From positions 3,253,001 to 3,317,000 of the forward strand of contig NC_083508.1 in assembly GCF_032362555.1 (NCBI RefSeq): a stretch of 64,000 nucleotides of DNA, given 5' to 3'. The translations under genes and the position numbers were made by a program. The notes beneath the pieces were generated by a model, which saw nothing but the letters and a program-made list of their open reading frames with translations, searched no databases and was not told the origin of the DNA. The DNA is from Amyelois transitella. Taxonomy: Eukaryota > Arthropoda > Insecta > Lepidoptera > Pyralidae. Of this stretch, positions 25,273-38,000 are shown one piece after another; position 1 is the first letter of the stretch, and each line of letters opens with the position of its first letter.

Positions 25273-28200
25273 TAAATTAAAAAATTAAAAGCGATTCGTT
25301 AAAAACATTAAAAAACTATACAAATGTTTTCAAATTATAATTTTATTAAAAACTGAAAAAGAATAATGTAGGTACATAGCATAATGTCTCTGCTGTACTG
25401 TAGTAAAAAAACTTTAAATCCAAGTTCGGTAATAAATAGAAATACACAATGACGTTTTCAATAAAAAAATTATAATATTAATTATATTTGTGACAAAACA
25501 AACAAATCAAAAAAATATTTGATATATTAATTAGCGATTCGTAAAACCTATCCGCGTTGTCAGCGCTATTTACTTAACTAATTTACCAAGTGTGAGTTTA
25601 GCTCGTCAATTATCACCAAATAATGCTGTCGTTCGCACCCACACGCTATTACCAGATTGTCAAATAGACTACAGACAGCCATGTTTCATGTTTCTATTCT
25701 TTTAAATTTAAATATAAGTTTTCGCAAACGTCCATCGGCGAACTTGAACTCTAAACATAATGACAAAGTTGCATTGTAAACTGTAAGTTCATGCACGCTG
25801 TTTTTTAACTCGAATTTATTATTATTAATTCAACAATTCGTGAAGAATGTGTATTCTTCAAAAGGCAGATGTTTAGTGCTGTCTTGAGATGTAGAAACAA
25901 GAAGTACCGCAAAGGGCAGCGCGTCTAATAATAAACCGGCGGACGACTCCGCGTTCCGCGCATACCTGCGCTTTCAGGCGACAGAACCAGCCTGCAGCGA
26001 ACAAATCAACACACGGACATACACTGCACATTTCTATTTTGATCTTATAAACACTCAATCAACTTTATTGTTGTGTGAGGAATAAAATTAGGTACGTTGG
26101 ATACTGACAGGAAAGTTTTTGAACTATACCTACATACATACATACCAACACGCCTGTCTCCGATTGGGGTAGGCAGATATCGAGTATTTCCACTTGCTAC
26201 GATCCTTACAGACTTCACCCGCTTCCTCCACACTTATTACCCTTTTCGTGCATATTCGACGATTACATAATTAAACTATGCAATTTTTAAGATATAAGCA
26301 AAATCTTGATGACCATAAAATACAAACGAATTAATTAACAATAGTTTCAAAATTAACTATTTGTGACACGAAAGTAAGTAAATTGATGTAAAACTGTAAT
26401 TTTAAGGATATCATGGAACTAAGGCATGTAACCAATGAATTGAAAATAAGATTGACATAAACTCGGAACAGTACACTGTTCTAATTGATTTACCTGTATC
26501 CGTCATTACCAGTAATTTGATTATAACAAAATTACTAAAGTGAAGTATGCGCACTGCACATATTTTTGCACTTTGAAATAAATGAATAATAAGTAGATAC
26601 TTCTAATATCTAGACAATCATTAAATAAAAAAAATCTATCTATCTATCGAAAAATCTACCGCTGATGAGATGATGTATATCAATCAAAACATCTTGTCTG
26701 ACATTAAAAATAGATTCATTATTGCAATTCATTTTAATGATACACGGAAATCGTGATTAATAAATAATTGTTACTAACTTTCGACGGCCGCCATGTTCAA
26801 ATTCGTGTCTTCCGCGATATTATCCGCAATCTGCAAGGATTAGATTTACGCAAAACAATGTTTCCTAAACATAGTACTGACAAACATTTATTGTGCATCC
26901 ATGGACAGAGACCCAGTAAGCAACAAATACTATTTTTAAAATTAATCTCACTGTCAAGTGGTTTTCAGCAAATAAGTTACGATAGGACATTTCTTTCCAA
27001 TGTTTTCTTATGAAATTCGATCGAAGCGATAGAACTAAGTTATTGAAAGTATGCATTGGAAAGTATCATCCAGCCGTTGAGTTCCCACTGGTTATACTAT
27101 TCTGTTCTATGATCTGAAAGGTACTTAGGAGTAGAACTAGTGGGAACAAGTAATCCAATCTGCCAAAAATTGTCTTGTCAAAGGTTCTCTTCGAAGAGTC
27201 CTCAACTTTAAAGCTATACGTATAAACCACTGATAATGCAATCGGAAATTCCCTAAGAGAAAAGAAACATTTAGTCTTCGAAGCATTATATTAGGAAAAT
27301 ATAGGTATCTATAGGGTTGCGTGATTCTAGGCTATTATAATGACACTGGAATATTTTCAGCTACATAATATCTGCTGATTTCGGAATATTATTCGGCACA
27401 ACATCGGCCGCACAACTTTTGCAAGATGGATCGCAACAACTTTGGAAACCATTCAACGTAGACTCATAAACTGATTTACGTGTGCATGATTTATGTGGCT
27501 GAAGTTGCGAAATCAATTTCAGAAAGCTCTATATGACGTTCTATTATTTTCTTGTACAAAGTATCTATAACAGATTTGAAAAATTGTTAAGTCTTAATGA
27601 TTCAAAGGCGAAAATATAATTAACATGCTTTTCGAACAGTGAAACATTTTGATCGGACAAAATGATTCAAGACAGAAAATCTTCTGACGTAACAGGAAAT
27701 ACCTGATTTTTGATCACTTTGATTCGACGATCAGAATTTAAAGCTACGAAAGTCAACTAAGTTCATATAAAAGCTAAATTTGGGCTATAAGATGCAGCAA
27801 ACGACGTAGATTTTGCAAAAGCGTGTACAAGTGTTTTGTGAGCACGTGGAACTAGGAGCGACGGCCTTATAAATTTTATGGTTCCTAACAATACGTTATA
27901 AATCCGGCCAGGTCAACATGCCCAACAGGAAACGTTTTGTCGATAAAGGTTAATGCTCAATAAGTACGGATTTTCCTTGAGAATAATTACTACAACGCAA
28001 TATAGTTTGCAAGTCGGTTAATTTTAATGCCCTCCGGCTGCTTTGACTTCAAGTCAATATGCTAGCTTCTTTTGCTTTGATATGTTTGCCTCTTATCCCC
28101 TTCACGTGCATATCTCAGTTTTAAGTTTGTATTTAGATATTTCATCAAATTTAAGGCACTATTTGTCACGGTTACTTGTCACTCAGGGGATCATCAAGAG

Positions 28201-28379
28201 CTTTAAATAAATTCGATTTTTTTTAAGTTGTGCTTAAAATAAATGACAAACAATGACAATTTTTAAGTTGTGCTTAAAATAATTAAGACACTTTCAATTA
28301 AATATTGGCCCTACTTTTAAGCAACCAACGAACAGTTCCCAACAAACATTTAGGCGACGATTAGAGCTTATTTTGTTAC
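25273..28379. other. Intergenic DNA with LINE scrap
   Basis: A minus-strand LINE 3' fragment lies at about 26117-26235 (acgcctgtctccgattgggg, then cacttgctacgatcctta). A 40-bp unit is tandemly repeated about 1.5 times at 28221-28282 (ttttaagttgtgcttaaaat at 28221 and again at 28261). A GC-richer patch at 25900-25990 has no recognised function. No supported exon. Confidence 0.45.
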
Positions 28380-29400
28380 TTAGTGGGCTACAAAGGCATT
28401 ACAGTAGCAACACTTATGACTATTGGCGATAAAGTGGCGTACCAAGTAACGTATATCACTTCTACTTATAATACAGAGTTACAAGCGCGACAATTAGGCG
28501 AGCTTAAAGGTTATGGATGTATTATGGCAAATCTTAACACTGTTGTACATGCACAGCATTTTGTGTTATAGCTTTAAGTGAATCTTAGAACTCTAAGATC
28601 TAAATAAGAATAAGAATTAGCTACTACCTCCAAAAGTGCTATGCAGGTGATAATAAACTCTTTACAAGAACCTAAAGTTGCACAATAGCGTTAATAAGCG
28701 CTACCAACCTTACAATAGTGTTTATTTAATCTTATATAGAACCAAATGCTTGAAGTTATACAAAACTCTCTTGCATTACCTTAAGTCAAATAGGAGTATA
28801 ATTTTTCGCTATAACAGATTCTATAGCGTCTATTGTTACTTTTTTGTGACTAAAGGTAAAGTAATAGCGCTTAAGGTCACTACTGTATTTCTTATATTGA
28901 CTACTTGTTTTTGACAATGGCGTCGCAACCAAAATAAACAAAAATTGTTGTAAATACGTGGAAAAGTTTTCAGTAAATAGACAACATACATCGGGCGCTC
29001 GAATTATTTGCCAATAAATATGTAACATATTCACAGTGTACTTCCCTTCGCAGCAAAAATATGCTTCCTTTCTCACCATACAATATCACTTTTTTTTGTT
29101 TAATATAAAAATCATTAGTCGTAAACTTATAGCCATTGAAAATAAAATTATTTATTATTAGATCACAAAATTAGTTTAATTATCTTGAATAGCGTTCAGA
29201 CCGTTACAAAACACCTATTTACGTCCCTTTTAGCGCTTGAAAATATAATTAACGCCTTTGTATCTCTACTGTACCGCTTAAGGAGTCAGTTGACGCTTAT
29301 TTACCCCTCTTGTATCGCTAAGAGATCCTGTTACCGCTATAATAACTTTCTTATAGCACTAATTGTACCTCTTAGCCAATTACCATAACTCTTGTATACC
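28380..29400. repeat. Degenerate phased tandem repeat (about 20.5/41 bp)
   Basis: In the core, a heptamer of the form TANCGCT begins at 29231, 29250, 29272, 29291, 29313, 29332, 29354, 29373 and 29395. The steps alternate 19, 22, 19, 22, 19, 22, 19, 22, giving a 41-bp dimer. The motif at 29190 is a further 41 bp upstream. Looser copies occur at 28804, 28824 and 28864 and around 28686. Between repeats the sequence is often tgtta, ttacc or tctct. The part 28915-29170 seems unrelated. I know no element with this structure; it could be a sub-terminal repeat array of a DNA transposon. Confidence 0.6.
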
Positions 29401-29457
29401 GTCATTATACAACCTTAAGTAATATAAAAATTGTGCCCAATTCGGGGGTAAAGTAGG

Positions 29458-29475
29458 GTTAGAGCGCGCTCTAAC
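29458..29475. repeat. 18-bp perfect palindrome
   Basis: GTTAGAGCGCGCTCTAAC is self-complementary without a spacer. The half-site gttagagc occurs again at about 29574 (gggttagagccc). Confidence 0.9.
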
Positions 29476-29599
29476 ACTAATTTGTTACACCCATAAACCA
29501 CTTTAGAATCTAGTTAGCGCTTTTATAGACTTATTATAAATCTTACTTTAGCGCCTAATTGTTACTTGGGTTAGAGCCCATTATTTTGGATTGACAAAA

Positions 29600-32500
29600 G
29601 TCTGATGATTAATTTTGTTAATACTGTCGTTAACATCACGTTTGCAATTTGTTTCATGTGTCTCATAGACTGATGACTGAAAAACACGAAATATCTGAAT
29701 TTGTAGCTAGGCACGCACATATTTCTATGTTGGTTAAATGCCCTAGATCTGTTTTCAAATTTCATTCTATCACAGTCAAACAATAACAACATGATTTTAA
29801 CGCTCGTTTAAGTCTATGTGATAATGGTTTTGATTTTGTCCAACAAAAACGGGATATACTCGTACATATCTCGTGTTGAAACGGAACTGTATAAGGTGTG
29901 GGGACATTATTGATTGTACTTTCACGCAAGTAAACCGCTATGGCGCCTACAATAATCCCAATTACTCAGAAAGACGCGGCCCACGCTCTTTAAGAGGCTG
30001 TTGAGCCAAATTAAGAGACAATAGCCAAGATATAATCTAATCTCACCGGTGAAAATTGTTATCCACACCCTCCTTACACATATGGCGTATGGCGTGTAGC
30101 TATTTGCGTCATGAAATAAACAGGCAGTTGAAATTAAACAAATCCAAACAGTTAATTACTTCGCTAGGCGAGGGGTGGCATAACCAGTCGAATATATAGA
30201 ACAAGATTTAATTTTAGACCTTGTTGATGGCAGGATTCAGGTAGGGAGATTAATTAATAATATCTAAAGTCTGCGAAAGCAACCACTTATAAGAAAAAAA
30301 TTACATGACTTTTACGAAATACTTTACAACAACCTATATAACTTTACTTTTTACTACAAAAAAACTATAATCATAACAAAGAATATTATATTTGCGACAT
30401 ATTATACCTAGTTTCTCACATTAGTCGTGGTTAAGCATTATTACCACAGATCCGTAGGTGATAAGTAATTTAAACTCACTTATGGTTATAACCACAATTA
30501 TATTCACAAAATATGCCGCAATGAGAAACAATAGGGTTGTAAACGTTTTTTTCCTACATAAATTAAAAAGGCTTAACATAAAAGAAACAGTATTAATGTG
30601 TATAAGCATATTCTCACGTTTATCACGTAGGGTATAGTGAATGGTTGCAGATCTAATAAGAAAGTTGATTCTAAAAAAATACTCGTTTAGATGTTATTTG
30701 AGAGATGATTGAGTACCTAGTAGGTCTCGTTAGTGGTTTTGTTTTGAATATGTACAATTTGGGTATATCACGGTCATACTTTTTATTATAATGTGTCACA
30801 AAAGAGCCCCTAATGAAGAAGAAACGAAGAAGGAAGTTACTAAAGGCTGCGTCCGCTCCTGCTTTATCTGACTCAACAATTTCAAACTGAGGACTACGGC
30901 AATGTATGGATTCTGCCTATTAATGAGTTGAGATATCTCGCGACTCTTAACATGATAATCTTCATTTGGTTTAGTTTCGTAGACACTTTTTCATAAGTGA
31001 TTTCTAAATTAGGCGACAAACGATTTGTAGTAAGCTGACTAAGCGATGGACGTAAATCGTGTCGTGTCGTAATTGCCATGGATATCATGACGTCGTATAA
31101 TTAGCGTTACGAAAACGATCTGATAGGTAAGACTACTTGCTCACCTCCTAGCTTGCCTTGTCAGTTGACCTATTTAGATGACTCTGATGACTGACAATAT
31201 ACTCGTTTCTCATACTTTGACCAGACATTTTGATTGATTTCAATAAAATAATAATTTAACAAATAATTATTATTTCTTTCACACCCTTTTTTAGCTTCTC
31301 TGGTCACTGGATACTATAGAGACGAAACACCCCTTGTCTCTATTCAGACTTACTATAATCAACGTTCCATATTGCCCTCCCTATATTAAACTGCAGCAGT
31401 TAAAGGTAGACACCCTAAAACACACACATGGCATTTAATATAGCTCAATTAATTTCCTCAACCAGTGACCATAAATCAAGTATAACCGTCATCATTATTA
31501 AGACCGTTTGAATTTCAGCGCGACCGTTATGGCCGAAATAAGTTTCAGTGGCGCCCGAAATAAGCGTTGCATCACCGTTGCCGGCTGACCTATTGCCACG
31601 CACGCCACGCGGAAATTACAAGTTAAATATTTCTAAGTTTATGTTCAACTGGCTTTAGCCCATAACTCTTTCCGCATGGACGTTGGTTTTATCGCGGTAA
31701 AACGATGATTTTTATAGGAAAAGTTTCAAATTAATACTAATTGGAAAACTCATGAATGTTTAACTTAATTCTTTGAAGAGGTGTGAGAGAACATGAGAAA
31801 CTGATTATAAGAGACTTTGTTAGTCAACATAAAACCAACAAACACCAACAAATCCAACTGTTACATACAATTATTATTAGATTTTGTTTGTTTATTGCTT
31901 TTACACAACAATGCACAAAAGGTGTCACTCATGCAAAAGATGCGGGAAGAGGAGCATCCTGTGCATGATGGCGACCAGTCTGTACTGCCTCTAAGTAAAC
32001 CATTGCCGCACTGTGGGCGGGTATAGTGCTGTAATGGTATCCACTGTACTTATTAATATAGTTTAAGTTTACCAACAATATGAGTCTGGTCACTTGAATA
32101 AATATTTTATTATTATAATGAACTCATCATGGTCACCCAAAATTTTTATTTTTAATGTCTTTTTATGTACTACAAAAAAATTGTTATGTAAATAAAGTAA
32201 CAACAAAACAAACAAACAAAAGTTGTGTAAAGTCTGACTATTGAAATCCAACAATATGCAAGGTATATGATCAATTAAAAAAAACTTAAATCTCAGGCAC
32301 AGCCCCACCCTATATCCTAATTGTGAGTGACTGCTGTTATTTTGCTCTCTTTCTTATTCTGACATGTTCCCAGTTCCATTAAGCTTCTGCCATTAAGCTT
32401 AGGGACCTGGGGTCAGCTTTCCTACTTCTTTTTCCACTTTTTCTAGTCTGCATCTTCAGTTCTAAGACCAGATTACTACCCTTATCCTCCTGACATATTT

Positions 32501-32788
32501 CCACCTCTGATGTCAGTCAATTAGGGAGAGTCAAATGATAAAGAGCAACAGAATAAGAACCCAGTACTACTTAAAGAGAAATTAAAGTAACTGCAACCAA
32601 TGCCAACCAAAACCAAAAAATGATTTCTCAATGATTTTTTCTACATAATTTTTAAGAATTCAATTCTCATATGGTGAGGGCAAAAATCGTAAGAAGATGG
32701 TTTTCTTATTATATTTACTCCATGCAGGACTTCAACAGGGCAAACACTAGAATGATGATGGAAATTTAATCATGAAATAGAAGTTAAG
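29600..32788. other. Intergenic DNA, nothing firmly recognised
   Basis: AT-rich with isolated chance frames. The region 31920-32026 has a slightly longer open frame without a family resemblance. A stretch at about 32385-32520 (ttagggacctggggtcagct, ctgacatatttccacctctg) has the look of a dispersed repeat but I cannot class it. Confidence 0.35.
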
Positions 32789-33158
32789 TGATAAGGGAAT
32801 TCTGTGAGTGTGGGAATGTGTAAATGGATGAGACAAGATGTAGTAAAAGGAATAGAAAAGGGTATATTAAGATGGTTAGGTTATGTGGAGAGGATGAATG
32901 AAAGCAGGTTGACTAAGCAAATATACAAGATGAGTGTGGAGGGAAAGGTCGGTATGGGAAGGCCTAGACGAACGGATCTTGATCAAATTAAGGACGTCCT
33001 GGTAAAGGGTCAGGTCAAGATTTCCCGAAACCGCCGAACTTGCATGAAGAGGGTTATCATGGATAAAGCAAAATAAATAGGCAGAGATCGGCAAGTGGAA
33101 AGATGTAGTCTCTGCCTACCCCTCCGGCTAAAAGGCGTGATTTTATGTATGTATGTAA
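32789..33158 (+). mobile_element. LINE 3'-end fragment, 370 bp
   Basis: It matches the last part of the LINE at 6185-8152, from the gtgataagggaat segment to the gattttatgtatgtatgta tail. The conserved block LRWLGYVERM and GRPRRTDLDQIKDVLVKG are readable in one frame (32804-33076), after which a stop and small deletions appear. The RT domain is absent. Confidence 0.8.
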
Positions 33159-35000
33159 ATATAAATTGAATAAATGGTGCATAAAAATAAATAAAAAATT
33201 CGTGATACATACCTTTTATCCTTGTAAATAAAAACTATTGATCACCAACGAATACAACTTTTTTAAGCACAAATTATTTAAATATGAATGAAACAAGATC
33301 GATAAACAATAATATACGCTAAATGGTCACATAGAAATTAAATATTTTTTAAATAATTTTATGAAAATCAAACAGTTAAGCCAATTCAATACAATCATGA
33401 AGAATTGCCGTCTTTTTCTGGAAGGCAAGCTCCAGCGCCTAACTAAAGCAAGCCAAACAAATTTTACTGTCAACGGGCGCGCATGCGTTGAATGTTGGTG
33501 ATTGTCACTGTCATTGCCTATGGTCTGACAATTAAATGTCAAAGATAATTACTTTTTTTAAATATTTCATGCTAATTTCATAGAAACGTGTAAGGAGTAT
33601 GCCATAGAGCGTAGCGTAGATGATAACGTTAAGCCTCAAGAGTCTCAACTGGGCACTATGGCCCACCGTAGTTATGTGTCGTTGCGCATTTTAAACATAA
33701 CACAACAAAACGTTGCCAATTCTCTCACAACGTTATTTAAACCGTCAATTTACAAAACGATCTATTTAATAACCAACGTAAAAACGTCACAACAAGTTCG
33801 TTTCACCGTTGTAACGAAACTATTACTTGTACAAAACTTACTCGTTGTGAGAATATGGTGTTATTAGATAAATTATAGATCTATACAAAAGTTTATTTTG
33901 TTCTTTTTAGGGCAAATATTTATTTCATTTTTACCTTAAAATATTAAACAACAAAAATAACAAAATTAAAAGTAACCATCCAATGCGCTACATAGAGATT
34001 TAATAAATTGATGTGATTGCGCGAATCGTAATGACTTTGAGGGAGTATTTCTTCTTCTTCGGTATTCGACAACGAAAATAAAATGAACTTTCATAAGGGA
34101 AAGTTAAAAATAATAATAACTTTGCTCAGGCTTAGTAAACAAGTCTATTCCTCACGCAAGAACAAAAAAATAGTTTGATAGAAATGTTATAAACATAAAG
34201 CAATTACTGTGCAACAAACAAACAAACGATTACTTTCAGGCTTCAATATTATTTATTATGTATTACTTATTCCATAAACGATATTTCGAAGAATTCATTC
34301 CTCCATTTAAATGAAAACCATTTAAAAGTATGTACGGAATGAAATTTAAGAAATATATAAGAAATAAGTTATGAACACAAACTGTTATATCATTAAATGC
34401 AACTTTGATACAAATAAACGTCAATTTCTCGTAAAAGTTTTGTGTATAATCTTAATCATTCTGATTATGGGCAACTATGATGACGACTGTTCTTATTAGT
34501 TATGTTTTTGTGTGTGTAAACTGTTACTGCATGCGTTTGGTGACTCAGGTTTTGGATAAAATTAATTGCGACACCACTTCTTCTGTGTTCCATTGAGCAT
34601 GCATGAGTGGACTAGAATAGGTAGCCTTTTGCCAGAGTTGGTAAAAATAATATGACTGACATTGACATTATACACAAATTAACATTGTCAATGTCAAAAC
34701 TGAGAAAATAATTCATCAATACAATTTCTTTGACCTCAACACAATTAAATTTATGTTTTTATTGTTTACATGATGTAAAGTTTATTTATTTCGGGTCCAT
34801 AAAAGATTCACTAAAACCGCGATACGATACCCAAGTACATATTATTAATCTGGGCCACGAATGTCTTATTCGTTGTGATTTCTTAGCGTAGTAAGTCCTT
34901 AGGGAATTATTATTTTTTGGTTCTTATTTTCTGATTTGTGGTACATGATCTTACATGCACGTGTTTATAAAAATTCCAGTATTTTTTGGCTTTGACCAAT
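33159..35000. other. Upstream region of the transposase-derived gene
   Basis: No exon is supported. A GC-richer segment at about 33415-33500, with cgggcgcgcatgcg, and the imperfect inverted repeat tgacattgaca/tgtcaatgtca at about 34664-34699 are the only structure seen. The promoter of the following gene should lie near the right end. Confidence 0.35.
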
Positions 35001-38000
35001 ATGGAAGCTGATTCAACCACATATGATAATACAAAACCTTTAAATGATGATTGTTTTCCATTTCTTGTTAGTGCGGGGTAAGTAAAATGAAGTTTTATAA
35101 CTAACTATACTGTAGTTTCCATACGTAGGTAGGTATATAAAATCAAGCCTCTTTCTTGGAGGAGTATTTAGTTATTTATGTCCACAAAAGAATATACTGG
35201 ACCCTTTTTACACAGAAATTTTAGTGTTGTACTCTGCAGCAACGCCCCCTGTTGGAATTTTTGTTCTACCTATGGCAATTTAATGTACAATAGAAGAACA
35301 TTATGTACAAAAAACAATTTAGTATGTCCGTACAGTAAATTTAAGAAAGAATGATACTTTATAGGGTGCTGCTAGAGAGTATACTCTACAGCAGCGCCAC
35401 TCAGAATACTTACTTGTATTAATACTAGAAAACTGATTTTTTAATCAGACAATGTACGAATGTTTGTTAGTATGTATGTCTTAGAATACAAATTTTAGTA
35501 CTGAGGTGTAGTACTTCAATTAAAAGCTCTTCTGGTATACCCATGAGAGTAAAGATGAATATTGGAGCATAATGGTGTATGCATTAATCAAGAACTAAAC
35601 ACATTCAACATATTTAACTAAACATGGAACAATAAACTAAATAACATTATTAAACTACACATATATAGTTTATATTGAGAGGTAATAGTCCTTATCTCAT
35701 CTTTTGAATCAGGAAAGAGTTTGAGAACCGTGAATATCATGCAATAAAGATTTCCACAGTTTAACAGCATGAACAGAAAAAAAACAGGAGTAAAATCTTT
35801 CTTTTACTCCTGTTTTTTTTCTTTAACTACTACTTACAGGACTTTTCCTGTAAGTAGTAGTTACTTACAGGACTATCAGTTTATTCATGACTGTTGGCTC
35901 TGTCTACCATGCAAGGAATATAGACGTAATTATATGTATGTATGTATGTTATTTTCAGGAACCTGAAACTATACAGAGAATTTATTGAAAACAATAGTGA
36001 AAAGCATCTTGAACACCACATAGTAGATAAATTGCAATCATTAGGCTTGTTGCCTGATAGTGTTCCATGTATCACAAAAAGTCCAGATTGTAAGGTGGTG
36101 AGGAAACCAGCAAGAGTCATTGATAAGTGAGTATTTTAAAATCATAGATCTAATATAAAAGATGACATTGATTGACTGAGATAATCCACACAGCCTAAAC
36201 CGCTTGAGATCTTGAGATTAGAAATTCCCTTAGTCCTCTATGCATGCACTAAAAGAGGATTTTATGAAAATCTATTATTAATTATATCATAGTCTTTCTA
36301 TAAGGATTAGTTATCCTGACTGTGGTGTAGAAAGTGACTGAATGTGACAACTATTGCATTAATACTCTATTTATTCTTAAACACACATAATATATACTTA
36401 ATGCTAACTTACGCTTTACTACCACACTAAAACACCCTCACTGATACAAAACTGATGTTCCAATTCCAAAACACTACCATTTTTTCACAGCCATCATTCT
36501 ATTAATTTAACCCATTTATTTCCAGGGTGCAGTGGTACTGCAAAGTCTGTAAGAAGAGGCAACCAATCCGAACTGGGTCATTCTTCATGCGGGTCCAGTG
36601 TTCACTCCTTCAGACCTTGCAGATCATCCTCGCGTGGTGTGAAGATGCCGACTATGCAATTGCTGCGGAGCATTTCAGTAGGTTTACTTACTGTAATAGT
36701 TGCTGTAAGCCTAAAGATTTAAAGACAGTGCTACCCTGTAAAACAATATAAAAAGAAGTAATGTGAAATTTAACATAATATTGTTGTACGTATTGAAATC
36801 ATTACTTTTATACTCATTTCATCCACGATTTTGTTTTGAGAGATCTATATTTGTCAAATTTACGGCCAGTGAAAATGCTAGTATAGTTTGTTCCGCCGCT
36901 TCTTCAACACATGCGCTTTAGAAACGGTAATAGTTGTGATTAGATTTAAGTGATGTGATGTCAATAAGTGATACATAATATACAATTATGAAAATAAATT
37001 TATTTTATTCTATTCTAATAGTATAACTTTAATTTCCTTAATTACCTTTATATAATCTATTATTTGCACCTTCATATGATAAAAAGAATAGAATATTTAA
37101 ACTAGAGCCTTCTATTCCCAATTTTACTTATATCCCTTCATTGGTTAAGCTATGATAGCGGAACAAACAGAATTCACATTTAAGATATTTTGCACAGCTT
37201 ACAGTAATTTATATTATAATATTCAGTTTACTTATCCTTATTAGAAATTTCTGAGCATGAGAACTGTTTAATTAATGTAATCATATTAATAACATACAAT
37301 TGAACAATTTTTCCATGCAAACCAACTCAGTGTATTGGTGAGTACCCATAGGTTTGTTATTTAATATTTTTGTCCAACTGGGAAATAGTAAAATGACACA
37401 TGGGACTATGGGGATTGCTTTTTACAAATGTCAACCGTCGCCAAAGAAGACAAGTTAACCAATGGGTTTGTGTAGAAGACTGGAAACCTTTCGGAACCTG
37501 GTTATGATCTAAATTCATATATAGTGGTTAGTGGCTGAGGGCGAATGGAAGAAACGCAAAGGTGAGTGAGGGGAGACTGGGGTTTTCAAAGATATTATAG
37601 CCTAGTTACCACGTACGTACAAGATCCATGGTCACCTTGGTCTCGTCTAATTAGTAGTCAGGATGTAACTAAAGACTAAGTCTACTACGTCTTTCCACTT
37701 GCCAACATTCTTGCAAATTTCCCTTGCTTTAACCACATTCATGACTCTCTTCATGCAAGTTTGTTACCACGCAAAGATATTAACTTTGCCGTGTTATTCT
37801 GGGCACCAATACAAAGGTTAGCAAGCTGTCACTATTTGAATCTCAATACTATCATTAAGCCAAATAGCTGAACGTGGCCTTTCAGTCTTTTCAGGACTGT
37901 TGGCTCTGTCTACACCGCAAGGGATATAGACGTGACCATATGTATGTTAGTATGTATATTAACTTATAAACTCTTTCAGATGTCAAACCAAAAGTGGCAC

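Noticed and set aside
26768-27013. Frame at gccgccatgttc suggesting a secreted-protein start
   Set aside because: The ATG-led frame stops after 16 codons and the longer frame has no family resemblance.
28221-29400. CRISPR-like array
   Set aside because: Repeat units are degenerate with no unique spacers, and the DNA is clearly animal.
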